NCBI GenBank assembly: GCA_029555885.1
Contig: JAKPQT010000036.1
Span: 1-5,803, forward strand
DNA: 5,803 nucleotides
Reading direction: 5' to 3'
Source of the DNA: Chloroflexota bacterium
GTDB taxonomy: Bacteria; Chloroflexota; Anaerolineae; CG2-30-64-16
Shown: piece after piece, positions 1 to 5,705 of the stretch
Numbering within the stretch: position 1 is the stretch's first letter
Layout of the letters: each line of letters begins with the position of its first letter
The notes under the pieces: model-generated
The model's database searches: none
Told to the model about the DNA's origin: nothing
The model's input: only the letters and a program-made list of their open reading frames with translations
Translations under genes and position numbers: made by a program

Positions 1-219
1 TACTTCGGCCGCATCGCCTCGCTGCCCGCTATCCTGGTCCTGGGCGTCTGGTTCCTGCTCCAGCTCTTCAACGGCTTCCTGTCGTTCGGCGTTTCCAGCA
101 CTGGCGGCACTGCCTGGTTCGCGCACATCGGGGGCTTCGTCGCCGGGCTGGTCCTCTGCCTGCCGTGGATTGCCAAGGCACGACGAATACCCCACCCGCC
201 CGTATACCGGCGTTACTAA
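1..219 (+). CDS. Rhomboid family intramembrane serine protease, C-terminal fragment
   Basis: The gene enters from the left edge in frame 1 and stops at TAA 217-219, leaving 72 residues. What is seen is a hydrophobic helix (about residues 8-28), a short loop, then a second helix starting with [14 protein letters not shown] (residues 37-50) and a short basic tail. The A-H-x-G-G-x-x-x-G pattern is the last core helix of rhomboid proteases, where the histidine (residue 42 here, codon 124-126) pairs with the serine of an upstream GxSG motif that lies outside the window. Members cut transmembrane substrates within the inner membrane. The serine cannot be checked here, so an inactive rhomboid-like protein is not excluded. 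The S9 peptidase gene starts 10 bases after the stop, which suggests co-transcription. Confidence 0.85.
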   Translation, partial: YFGRIASLPAILVLGVWFLLQLFNGFLSFGVSSTGGTAWFAHIGGFVAGLVLCLPWIAKARRIPHPPVYRRY

Positions 220-223
220 GAGG
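220..223 (+). promoter_or_regulatory. Ribosome binding site that decides the start of the S9 peptidase
   Basis: GAGG lies directly after the rhomboid stop codon. It is 6 bases from ATG 230 but abuts ATG 224, so 230 is the better start. The in-frame TTG at 170 lies inside the rhomboid gene and has no such site. Confidence 0.6.
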
Positions 224-229
224 ATGCTC

Positions 230-2149
230 ATGTCCAACTTCAAGATCGAATCTCTGCTTGCAGCCCGGCTGTTTCTCAGCCCGCAGCTGGCCGGCGACCG
301 GCTCTACTTCATCAGCAACCTGTCGGGCCGGCTGAGCCTGTACGCGATGGACCGGACCGGCAGCGTCCCGGAGCCGCTGCTGCCGCCCGACATCGGCCTG
401 ATGACGCCGGAGATGGTCGGTCCCACCCCGTTCTATGTGTTCCCCAAGCTCGGCAAGGTCATCGTGATGATCGACCGGGACGGCGACGAGAACTACCAGC
501 CGTTCACTGTGCCGCTGGAAGGCGGCTTCCCCGAGCCTCTCTTCGTTGACCGCTTCGCGGGGATGCAGCTGACTCTGAGCCACTGCGACCCCGAGCACAA
601 CCGGTTCTTCCTCGGCGTGGACCCGCGGCGCAACCCGAACATGGAGACCTACCTGGTCGACCTCGAGACCGGCGAGCTGACCTTCCTGGGGACGAGCATC
701 TACGGCAACCAGGTCGTGGGCGTGAGCGACGACTACGCGCGCGTCGCGCTGGCTGACGGCTACACCAGCGGCGACCATGTCCTCTACCTGTGGGAGCGCG
801 GGCAGGAGGGCCGCCGCCTGCTCTACGGCAAGCCGCTCGAACAGCGCGCGGAGGGCGAGGAAATCCCGCTCAACGCGCTCGGCTCCTGCACCTTCACGCC
901 GGGCGGCGGACTGCTGTGCTTTACCGTGCTGTTCGACGACCGCTATGGCCTGGGCTATCTGCCGCTGGGCGACCCGACCGCGATCCGGCCCGTCGAGGTT
1001 ATCGGGGCGGTGCATACAGGAGATGGGGAACTGGAGGACGTCGAGCACCTGCACGACGACCGTTACCTGCTCCGCTACAACATCGACGGCTGCACGTGGG
1101 CCTACGAGGGCGCGTTCGACGAGGCGCACGACCGCATGACGCTCGACCGGGTGGTCTGCGGCCAGGGCGCACTCGCCAACGGTGTCGCGCAGTCGATTCG
1201 TTATGATAAGACTAGCGGCGCCTATGCCGTGGCCTTCTCGACCGCGACCTCGCCCGCACAGATCTTCACGGTCAAGCCTGCGGCCGACCGCAACGCCGCG
1301 CCGGAGATCACGCAGCTCACGCGCGAGCGTGTGCTGGGCATCCCCGGCCACCTGCTCGCGCCCGGCGAAGACGCATCGTTCACCAGCCATGACGGACTGC
1401 GCGTCTCCGCCCGAATGTACCTGCCCGCGCCGGAGCTGGGCTTCGAGGGGCCGCGGCCGGTCATCTTCTACATCCACGGCGGGCCGCAGAGCCAGGAACG
1501 GCCCGACTTCACCTGGTTCTCCATGCCGCTCATCCAGTTCTTCACGCTCAATGGGTTCGCGGTCTTCGTGCCCAACGTCCGGGGCAGCCACGGTTACGGG
1601 ATGGACTATATGAAGCGCGTCGATCGAGACTGGGGCGGACTGGACCGGCTGGACCACGTCGCTGCGCACGCGCACCTGCACGCCGACGCCCGGCTGGATA
1701 TGGCTCGCGTGGGCGTGATGGGCCGCTCCTACGGCGGCTACATGACGCTGATGCTCGCGGGACGACATCCCGAGCTCTGGCAGGCCGCGTGCGATATGTT
1801 CGGCCCGTACAACCTGTTCACCTTCCTGGAACGCATCCCGGAGACGTGGAAGACGTACTTCTATCTCGCGCTCGGCCATCCCGAAAGCGACCGCGACTTC
1901 CTCATCGAACGCTCGCCCAGCACCTACCTGCACCAGTTGGCCTGCCCGATGCTCGTCATCCAGGGGCGCAACGACCCGCGGGTCCGCGCGGGCGAATCGG
2001 AGGATGTGGTCAAGGAACTGCGGGCTCAGGGCAAGGAGATTGACTTCCTGGTGTTCGAGAACGAGGGCCACGACGTGACCAAGTATGAGAACAAGGTCCG
2101 ATGCTACAACGAGATCGTGGCGTTCTTCAAGCGACGTTTGACGGGTTGA
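230..2149 (+). CDS. S9 family prolyl oligopeptidase-type serine peptidase
   Basis: This 639-residue protein probably cleaves short peptides, or removes acylated or N-terminal residues, in the cytoplasm; there is no signal peptide or membrane helix. Roughly residues 10-370 form repeated beta-strand blades of the propeller type (for example LAGDRLYFISNLSGRLSLYAMD-like first blade and a DRDGDENYQPF stretch) that usually gate the active site. Residues about 390-639 are the alpha/beta hydrolase domain. Visible catalytic features are HGGP at 416-419 (oxyanion region), the nucleophile Ser500 in GRSYGGYM, Asp582 in QGRNDPRV and His614 in NEGHDV, in the correct order and spacing for the S9 triad. GxSYGGYM is most like the acylaminoacyl-peptidase (S9C) branch, but the substrate cannot be deduced. 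Start 230 is chosen from the GAGG site. The last two codons, GGT TGA, lie inside the downstream repeat element, so that repeat may have supplied the stop. Confidence 0.93.
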   Translation: MSNFKIESLLAARLFLSPQLAGDRLYFISNLSGRLSLYAMDRTGSVPEPLLPPDIGLMTPEMVGPTPFYVFPKLGKVIVMIDRDGDENYQPFTVPLEGGFPEPLFVDRFAGMQLTLSHCDPEHNRFFLGVDPRRNPNMETYLVDLETGELTFLGTSIYGNQVVGVSDDYARVALADGYTSGDHVLYLWERGQEGRRLLYGKPLEQRAEGEEIPLNALGSCTFTPGGGLLCFTVLFDDRYGLGYLPLGDPTAIRPVEVIGAVHTGDGELEDVEHLHDDRYLLRYNIDGCTWAYEGAFDEAHDRMTLDRVVCGQGALANGVAQSIRYDKTSGAYAVAFSTATSPAQIFTVKPAADRNAAPEITQLTRERVLGIPGHLLAPGEDASFTSHDGLRVSARMYLPAPELGFEGPRPVIFYIHGGPQSQERPDFTWFSMPLIQFFTLNGFAVFVPNVRGSHGYGMDYMKRVDRDWGGLDRLDHVAAHAHLHADARLDMARVGVMGRSYGGYMTLMLAGRHPELWQAACDMFGPYNLFTFLERIPETWKTYFYLALGHPESDRDFLIERSPSTYLHQLACPMLVIQGRNDPRVRAGESEDVVKELRAQGKEIDFLVFENEGHDVTKYENKVRCYNEIVAFFKRRLTG

Positions 2150-2242
2150 AGGTTACAGGTTGGAATGTTGCAGGTTTGTGGGCGGCGGGATTGGCCTGCT
2201 TCACAATGAACCTGTAACTTTCCAACCTTCGAACCTGCAACC
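2144..2242. repeat. Imperfect inverted repeat made of 7-8 base GGTT-type units
   Basis: The left arm (2144-2177) reads as units GGTTGAA, GGTTACA, GGTTGGAA, TGTTGCA, GGTTTGT. The right arm (2209-2242) reads on the other strand as GGTTGCA, GGTTCGAA, GGTTGGAA, AGTTACA, GGTTCAT. GTT recurs at 2145, 2152, 2159, 2167 and 2174; AAC recurs at 2209, 2216, 2224, 2232 and 2239. The arms can pair over about 30 positions with a few mismatches and a one-base bulge; TTGTG 2176-2180 and CACAA 2202-2206 can extend the stem inward, leaving a roughly 21-base GC-rich loop. The stop codon of the S9 gene is in the first unit. No T run follows, so it is not a classic intrinsic terminator, though the RNA hairpin could protect the 3' end or weaken read-through. 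A dispersed non-coding repeat is the likely identity. Confidence 0.8.
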
Positions 2243-2250
2243 GCTGGAGC

Positions 2251-2255
2251 AGGAG
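2251..2255 (+). promoter_or_regulatory. Ribosome binding site for the DUF423 gene
   Basis: AGGAG ends 4 bases before GTG 2260. A second GGAG at 2245-2248 is 11 bases away. This supports the GTG start, which also places the conserved N-terminal helix at the very start of the protein. Confidence 0.5.
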
Positions 2256-2259
2256 CAGC

Positions 2260-2631
2260 GTGGACAGACTCTTCTTCACCCTCGGCAGCCTGTCGGCCGC
2301 GATGGCCGTGGCGCTCGGCGCGTTCGGCGCACACGGCCTGCGCGCCCGCCTCGCAGCCGACCTGCTGGCAACCTTCGAGACGGGCGTGCGCTATCAGATG
2401 TATCACGCGCTCGCGCTGTTCATTGCGGCCTGGGCCATCGCGCGCTGGCCGGACGCGCGGCTGCCGATCGTGGCCGGCTGGCTCTTCATCGCAGGGACGG
2501 TGCTCTTCTCGTTCAGCCTCTACGCGCTGAGCCTGTCCGGCCTGCGCTGGCTGGGCGCCATCACCCCGCTCGGCGGCGTCGCGTTCATCGCGGGCTGGCT
2601 GTGCCTGGCCGTCACAGCCCTGCGGCCGTGA
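2260..2631 (+). CDS. DUF423 family small integral membrane protein
   Basis: The 123-residue product has four hydrophobic helices (about residues 4-23, 48-62, 66-90 and 97-120). It carries the family's hallmark stretches: GAFGAHGL at 20-27, a TGVRYQMYHALAL segment at 41-53, a VLFSFSLYAL segment near 81-90 and a TPLGGVAFIAGW segment near 102-113. Length and layout match the YgdD/YwdK-type DUF423 family, which sits in the cytoplasmic membrane and has no established biochemical role. The start is GTG with AGGAG just upstream. It follows the S9 gene by 110 bases filled mostly by the inverted repeat, and I see no clear promoter in that gap, so it may depend on read-through. The stop codon lies within the -35 region of the next promoter. 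Confidence 0.9.
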   Translation: MDRLFFTLGSLSAAMAVALGAFGAHGLRARLAADLLATFETGVRYQMYHALALFIAAWAIARWPDARLPIVAGWLFIAGTVLFSFSLYALSLSGLRWLGAITPLGGVAFIAGWLCLAVTALRP

Positions 2632-2656
2632 CCGACGACTTGGTCTGGTGTATAAT
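2628..2656 (+). promoter_or_regulatory. Sigma-70-type promoter with a consensus -10 box, placed for leaderless start
   Basis: TATAAT at 2651-2656 is a perfect -10 hexamer. GTGACC at 2628-2633 matches TTGACA at 4 of 6 positions with a 17-base spacer. An A or G about 7 bases after the -10 box would be the expected first transcribed base, and that is A2663, the A of the ATG of the small reading frame 2663-2725. The promoter would also serve the operon beginning at 2736, giving it a leader of about 73 bases. In such GC-rich sequence an exact TATAAT just before a gene is unlikely to be chance, but no transcript data are available. Confidence 0.7.
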
Positions 2657-2662
2657 AGGGAC

Positions 2663-2725
2663 ATGGCAAAGCCTCGCATCGCTGTACCCGAACGCGAGTT
2701 AGCCGAATTCTGCCGGGCGAACTGA
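2663..2725 (+). pseudogene. N-terminal remnant of an MNT-type nucleotidyltransferase (MntA-like antitoxin), 20 codons
   Basis: The frame starts at ATG 2663, 7 bases after a consensus -10 box, and stops at TGA 2723-2725. The peptide contains PRIAVPERELAEFCRAN. From memory, this resembles the first helix of minimal nucleotidyltransferases of the HepT/MntA toxin-antitoxin type, which typically run 'IxxP...ixeFCrr...IrrLalFGS'. The next expected elements, the FGS and DSDIDVLV catalytic motifs, are absent here in every forward frame, so the gene appears cut off after about 20 codons with its promoter left behind. No HepT partner is present. Alternatives are a newly arisen leader peptide or chance resemblance over a short stretch. 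No Shine-Dalgarno site is seen, as expected for a leaderless gene. Confidence 0.5.
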
Positions 2726-2735
2726 CCTATCCACT

Positions 2736-3128
2736 ATGTCTGACCACGAAGCCCAACGCATCTACTATACCCTCTTCCGCCGCGAGATTCCGCCTTTGGT
2801 TGCAGAGCGGTTCGCGCAAGCCTCCGTGCTCCTGGAGGCTAACGTCCCGCCTGCGGACGTTGCCGCATATCGCCGCGCAATCGCCTCTGGCGCGGACCTC
2901 GAGGCGCTTGAACTCGCCGCACGTTACACGCACAAGCTGCCGCTGCTGACGCGCAAGCTGGGGCTCATGGCCTACCTGGCGGAGACCCTGCCTGAGAACC
3001 AGGCCCTCTTCATCAACGAACGCGCCAACTTCGTGGGCAGCCTTGTGCGCCTCGGCGTGGCCGTCCTGCACACCGTGTGGAAGATGGTCAAGGGCCTGTG
3101 GCTGCTGCGGCAGGTGCGCCATGCCTGA
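2736..3128 (+). CDS. Hypothetical helical protein, first gene of the flavoprotein operon
   Basis: I do not recognise a family for this 130-residue protein. It has no signal peptide, no cysteine and no obvious catalytic motif. It looks all-helical and basic toward the end. Residues about 1-35 form a hydrophilic helix region (RREIPPLVAERFAQA), 37-65 a second helical part, and about 98-126 a hydrophobic to amphipathic stretch ending with Trp, Lys and Arg residues (AVLHTVWKMVKGLWLLRQ), which could lie on a membrane or cover a partner. ATG 2736 is the only start: upstream in frame there is no ATG, GTG or TTG before a stop at 2700. There is no clear ribosome site, but the stop of the 20-codon frame is 10 bases before it, so reinitiation is possible. 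It overlaps the GMC gene by 8 bases. A role as companion or membrane anchor of that flavoprotein is inferred from position only. Confidence 0.75.
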   Translation: MSDHEAQRIYYTLFRREIPPLVAERFAQASVLLEANVPPADVAAYRRAIASGADLEALELAARYTHKLPLLTRKLGLMAYLAETLPENQALFINERANFVGSLVRLGVAVLHTVWKMVKGLWLLRQVRHA

Positions 3129-4716
3129 GCCGCGGCCCATCATCATCGTCGGCTCCGGGCCATCGGGCACCGCGGCCGCGCTCCAGCTTGCCAACATGGG
3201 GCTGCGCCCGCTCATGCTCGACGCCGGGCTGCAACGGACGCCGGATGGCCCGCGCGCCGAGGGCAACCTCTACGACTGGCGGAAGCAGCACGACAGCTTC
3301 GACCTGCAGATCGGCGCGGACTTCCGCGGGGTCAGCGACCTGCTGACCGGCGAAACGGGCATTGCCAAGCTGAACGCGCCGAATGCTGCCTACGTCGTCC
3401 GCGATGCCGAGCGGTTCGCGCCGGCCGATGCCGCGGGGTTTGCGGCCGTCCAGAGCTTCAGCTTCGGCGGGCTGGCGAACGCCTGGGGTGCGGGGCTCTA
3501 TCGCTTCACCGACGCCGACCTGGCCGGTTTCCCGCTGCGCACAGCAGACCTCGACCCCTACACGGATGTGCTGACGCGCGAGATCGGCATCAGCGGCGCG
3601 GACGACGACCTCACGCCCCATTTCGGAGACCCGGCGGGCCTTCTGCCGCCGCTGGCCCTGTCGCACAACATGGGCCGCGTGCTGGACGGCTACCGACGAA
3701 AACGCGGCGCGCTCAACGCGCGGGGCGTCTTCATGGGCCGGCCGCGCGTCGGCGCGCTGCCCGAGCCGTATGATGGCCGGCCTGCGGTCGATTACAGCAA
3801 CACCGAATTCTGGCAGGACCAGCCCTACCTGTACACCCCCGCGCTCACGCTGCGCAAGCTCATCGCCGCGGACCGCGTGAATTACCGCGGCGGCCTCCTG
3901 GTCGAGCGGTGGACCGAGACCGCGGACGGCGTGACCGTCCATGCCCGCGAGCTCGACGGCGGGGCAGCGGTCACGTTTGAGGGCGCGGCTCTCCTGCTGG
4001 CCGCGGGGGCCATCGGCACGGCCCGGCTCGCGCTCCAGAGCGCGGCGGACGAAACGACGCGGCTGCCCCTGCTCGAGAACCCTGCCGTCCAGATCCCGTT
4101 CGTCTTGCCCGTCAGCATCGGCCGTGCGCTGGATCGGCACTGCTTCGGCCTCGTGCAGCTCAACCTCATCTGGGAGTCGGAGGCCTACGGCTGCCGCACG
4201 CAGGGCAGCCTGCTCGAAATCACCTCGCCGATGCGCGCCGAGTTCTTCGGCCGTTTCCCGCTGTCCGCCCGCGCCAACCTGACCCTGGTCAAGCACATGC
4301 TGCCCGCGATGATCGTCATGCAGCTCTATTTCCCCGCCTCCGTGCAGCCCCCGGCCCACCTCTGGCTCCAGCCGAACGGCCGGCTGCGCATCGAGGGCCA
4401 TCCCAATACCATCGACCTGCGCAAGCTCCGCGGGCTGCTGGCCACGCTGCGCAGCCTGGGGCTGTGGACGCACCCGATGCTCATCTACAAGCCGAAGACC
4501 GGCCACGCCATCCACTATGCGGGCACGCTGCCCATGCGCGAGGCGCCGGGCCGGTACGAATGCGACCCGCAGGGCCGGCTCGCCGGCACGCAGCGCATCT
4601 ACGTAGCGGATTCCGCCGGCTTCTCCGACCTGTCAGCCAAGAACATGGGCCTGGGCATGATGGCGAACGCGATGCGCGTCGCGGCCGCCGCGGCGGTTGA
4701 CCGGGGGCGGGCATGA
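3121..4716 (+). CDS. GMC-type FAD-dependent oxidoreductase, divergent
   Basis: This 531-residue flavoprotein is expected to oxidise an alcohol group of a sugar, sterol or similar molecule, passing hydride to FAD. The N-terminal Rossmann signature is VGSGPSGTAAALQLA (residues 10-24, GxGxxG), with an acidic residue in MLDAG at the end of strand 2. SFGGLANAWGAG (114-125) fits the second FAD-contacting loop, and AAGAIGTARL (294-303) fits the GAIGTPxLL motif of GMC enzymes. The C-terminal part has HYAGTLPM with His465, YVADSAGFSD (494-503, the FAD-binding 'VxD' segment) and Asn508 in KNMGLGMMANAMR. His465 and Asn508 are 43 residues apart, the same as the known catalytic pair H516/H559 of glucose oxidase, and His/Asn is a known variant pair. 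There is no Tat or Sec signal, so it is probably cytoplasmic. ATG 3121 is chosen over an upstream GTG in the preceding gene because the Rossmann strand begins right after it. It overlaps both neighbours, indicating coupled translation. The substrate is unknown. Confidence 0.88.
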   Translation: MPEPRPIIIVGSGPSGTAAALQLANMGLRPLMLDAGLQRTPDGPRAEGNLYDWRKQHDSFDLQIGADFRGVSDLLTGETGIAKLNAPNAAYVVRDAERFAPADAAGFAAVQSFSFGGLANAWGAGLYRFTDADLAGFPLRTADLDPYTDVLTREIGISGADDDLTPHFGDPAGLLPPLALSHNMGRVLDGYRRKRGALNARGVFMGRPRVGALPEPYDGRPAVDYSNTEFWQDQPYLYTPALTLRKLIAADRVNYRGGLLVERWTETADGVTVHARELDGGAAVTFEGAALLLAAGAIGTARLALQSAADETTRLPLLENPAVQIPFVLPVSIGRALDRHCFGLVQLNLIWESEAYGCRTQGSLLEITSPMRAEFFGRFPLSARANLTLVKHMLPAMIVMQLYFPASVQPPAHLWLQPNGRLRIEGHPNTIDLRKLRGLLATLRSLGLWTHPMLIYKPKTGHAIHYAGTLPMREAPGRYECDPQGRLAGTQRIYVADSAGFSDLSAKNMGLGMMANAMRVAAAAAVDRGRA

Positions 4717-5600
4717 CGACGGCCCTCATCACGGGTGCGCGCGGGTTCATTGCGCGGCATCTCGCGCCGGTCCTGCAGGCGGCGGGCCTGCGCGTGATCG
4801 GCGTCTCGCGGCAGGCCGGCCCGCTGCCCGGCTGTGCTGTCGTCCACGCGGCCGCCCTCGGTGACTCGCTGGCCCCTCTGTTTGACCGCGAGCGCATCGA
4901 CGCGGTCATCCACACCGCGCTCGACAGCCGCAGCCACGCGTACGAGACGAACGTCGAAGGGACCCGGCGCTGGCTGGCCGAGGCGCAGGCCGCGGGCGTG
5001 ACGACCCAAGTCCTGTTGAGCAGCCTGTCGGCAGATGCCGATGCCCGCGCAGACTACGGCCGCGCTAAATACGCGCTCGAGCAGGACTTCCTGGCCGCGG
5101 GGCAGATTGTGTTCCGGATGGGAGTGGTCGTCGGGGACGGCGGGATGTTCGCCCGGATGGTGGAGTCCACCCGGCGTTACCCGTTCGTGCCCCTGCTGGA
5201 CGGCGGCCAGCAGCTCATCTACGTCCTGGGGATCGACTTCCTGTGCGAGGTGCTGCGCGACACGGTGCAGAGCGGCGGGACAGAGCTGCACGGCCGCGCA
5301 TGGAACCTGCAGCAGCCCACACCGTACCCGCTGGCCGAGGTCATCACCGCCATCACTGCGGCCTATGGCTTTCGCCGCCTCCTGCTGCCCCTGCCTGCGC
5401 AGCCCTTGGTGGGACTGTTGCGCCTCTTCGAGAAGCAGGCGTTCGTCCGCCTGCCCGTCACGAGCACGAACGTGGAGGGTCTCATCCAGCAGGGCCGGCG
5501 CGTGATCCCGTCGGACTTCGCCCGGTTCGGCTATCCGGAGGAATCGCTGGATGAGTTGATTCGCAGGGCGAGGCACGCGGCCGGAACGGAGAGTCCGTGA
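4713..5600 (+). CDS. NAD(P)-dependent epimerase/dehydratase, extended SDR family
   Basis: The 295-residue protein begins with ALITGARGFIARHLAPVL, the TGxxGFI nucleotide-binding signature of extended SDRs (T7-G8 to I13). The active site is visible as Ser103/Ser104 in VLLSSLSAD, followed by Tyr115 and Lys119 in YGRAK, giving the S-x-Y-x-x-x-K arrangement at slightly closer Ser-Tyr spacing than usual. VVHAAAL (43-49) and AVIHTAL (64-70) fit the strands lining the cofactor. The protein is somewhat shorter than typical sugar epimerases (about 310-340 residues) and has a variable C-terminal substrate part, so it could be an NDP-sugar epimerase, a reductase or an atypical SDR. Its ATG overlaps the GMC stop codon (ATGA at 4713-4716), so the two are probably translated together and may act on the same substrate. 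No recognisable terminator follows; the inverted repeat at 5620 may end the transcript. Confidence 0.9.
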   Translation: MTTALITGARGFIARHLAPVLQAAGLRVIGVSRQAGPLPGCAVVHAAALGDSLAPLFDRERIDAVIHTALDSRSHAYETNVEGTRRWLAEAQAAGVTTQVLLSSLSADADARADYGRAKYALEQDFLAAGQIVFRMGVVVGDGGMFARMVESTRRYPFVPLLDGGQQLIYVLGIDFLCEVLRDTVQSGGTELHGRAWNLQQPTPYPLAEVITAITAAYGFRRLLLPLPAQPLVGLLRLFEKQAFVRLPVTSTNVEGLIQQGRRVIPSDFARFGYPEESLDELIRRARHAAGTESP

Positions 5601-5619
5601 TTCCACCACTTACCGGAAC

Positions 5620-5679
5620 CGAGGCTTCAGCCGGTTAGGGTCGATACGCACGCTGGCAGACTAACCGGCTGAAGCCTCG
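5620..5679. repeat. Perfect 19-base inverted repeat, REPIN-like
   Basis: CGAGGCTTCAGCCGGTTAG at 5620-5638 is exactly reverse-complemented at 5661-5679, with a 22-base spacer. Each arm also contains a near-palindrome, GGCT-TC-AGCC (5623-5632) and its mirror (5667-5676). Two inverted short palindromic units with a spacer are the layout of REPIN elements, the paired form of REP sequences moved by RAYT transposases; no such transposase is in the window. As RNA it would form a long stable hairpin after the SDR gene, but no T run follows the right arm, so at most it is an atypical terminator or an mRNA-stabilising element. It lies 20 bases after the SDR stop and 26 bases before the kinase start. 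Confidence 0.85.
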
Positions 5680-5693
5680 ACTCCACTGACGCC

Positions 5694-5698
5694 AGGAG
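5694..5698 (+). promoter_or_regulatory. Ribosome binding site that decides the TTG start of the kinase gene
   Basis: AGGAG ends 7 bases before TTG 5706. The GTG at 5698 reads into a stop within four codons in its frame, so TTG 5706 is the best start and puts the P-loop at the expected distance from the N-terminus. Confidence 0.65.
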
Positions 5699-5705
5699 TG
5701 TCACA

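Noticed and set aside
170..229. Upstream TTG start giving a longer S9 peptidase
   Set aside because: It would overlap the rhomboid gene by 50 bases and adds a Pro/Arg/Tyr-rich stretch unlike the family; GAGG favours ATG 230.
68..2071. 667-codon open frame on the minus strand
   Set aside because: It lies opposite the S9 peptidase, which has a complete catalytic triad. High GC keeps stops rare on the opposite strand, and the predicted protein is rich in Arg, Val, His and Gln with no recognisable domain.
2144..2242. CRISPR array or intrinsic terminator
   Set aside because: The units are 7-8 bases with no spacers, so it is not CRISPR, and no T run follows the hairpin.
2640..2645. TTGGTC as the -35 box of the TATAAT promoter
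   Set aside because: It is only 5 bases from the -10 box; GTGACC at 2628-2633 has the correct 17-base spacing.
2104..2679. 191-codon minus-strand frame
   Set aside because: It runs across the inverted repeat and antisense to DUF423, without any domain or initiation signal.
2160..2702. 180-codon + strand frame covering the repeat and the DUF423 gene
   Set aside because: The DUF423 frame carries the conserved family motifs and membrane helices; this frame is Arg/Pro/Ala-rich and has no ribosome site.
3088..4515. 475-codon open frame on the minus strand
   Set aside because: It mirrors the GMC gene, shows low-complexity Arg/Glu/Ala composition and no motif; it is a GC shadow.
4599..5609. 336-codon open frame on the minus strand
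   Set aside because: It is antisense to the end of the GMC gene and the whole SDR gene, both supported by family motifs.
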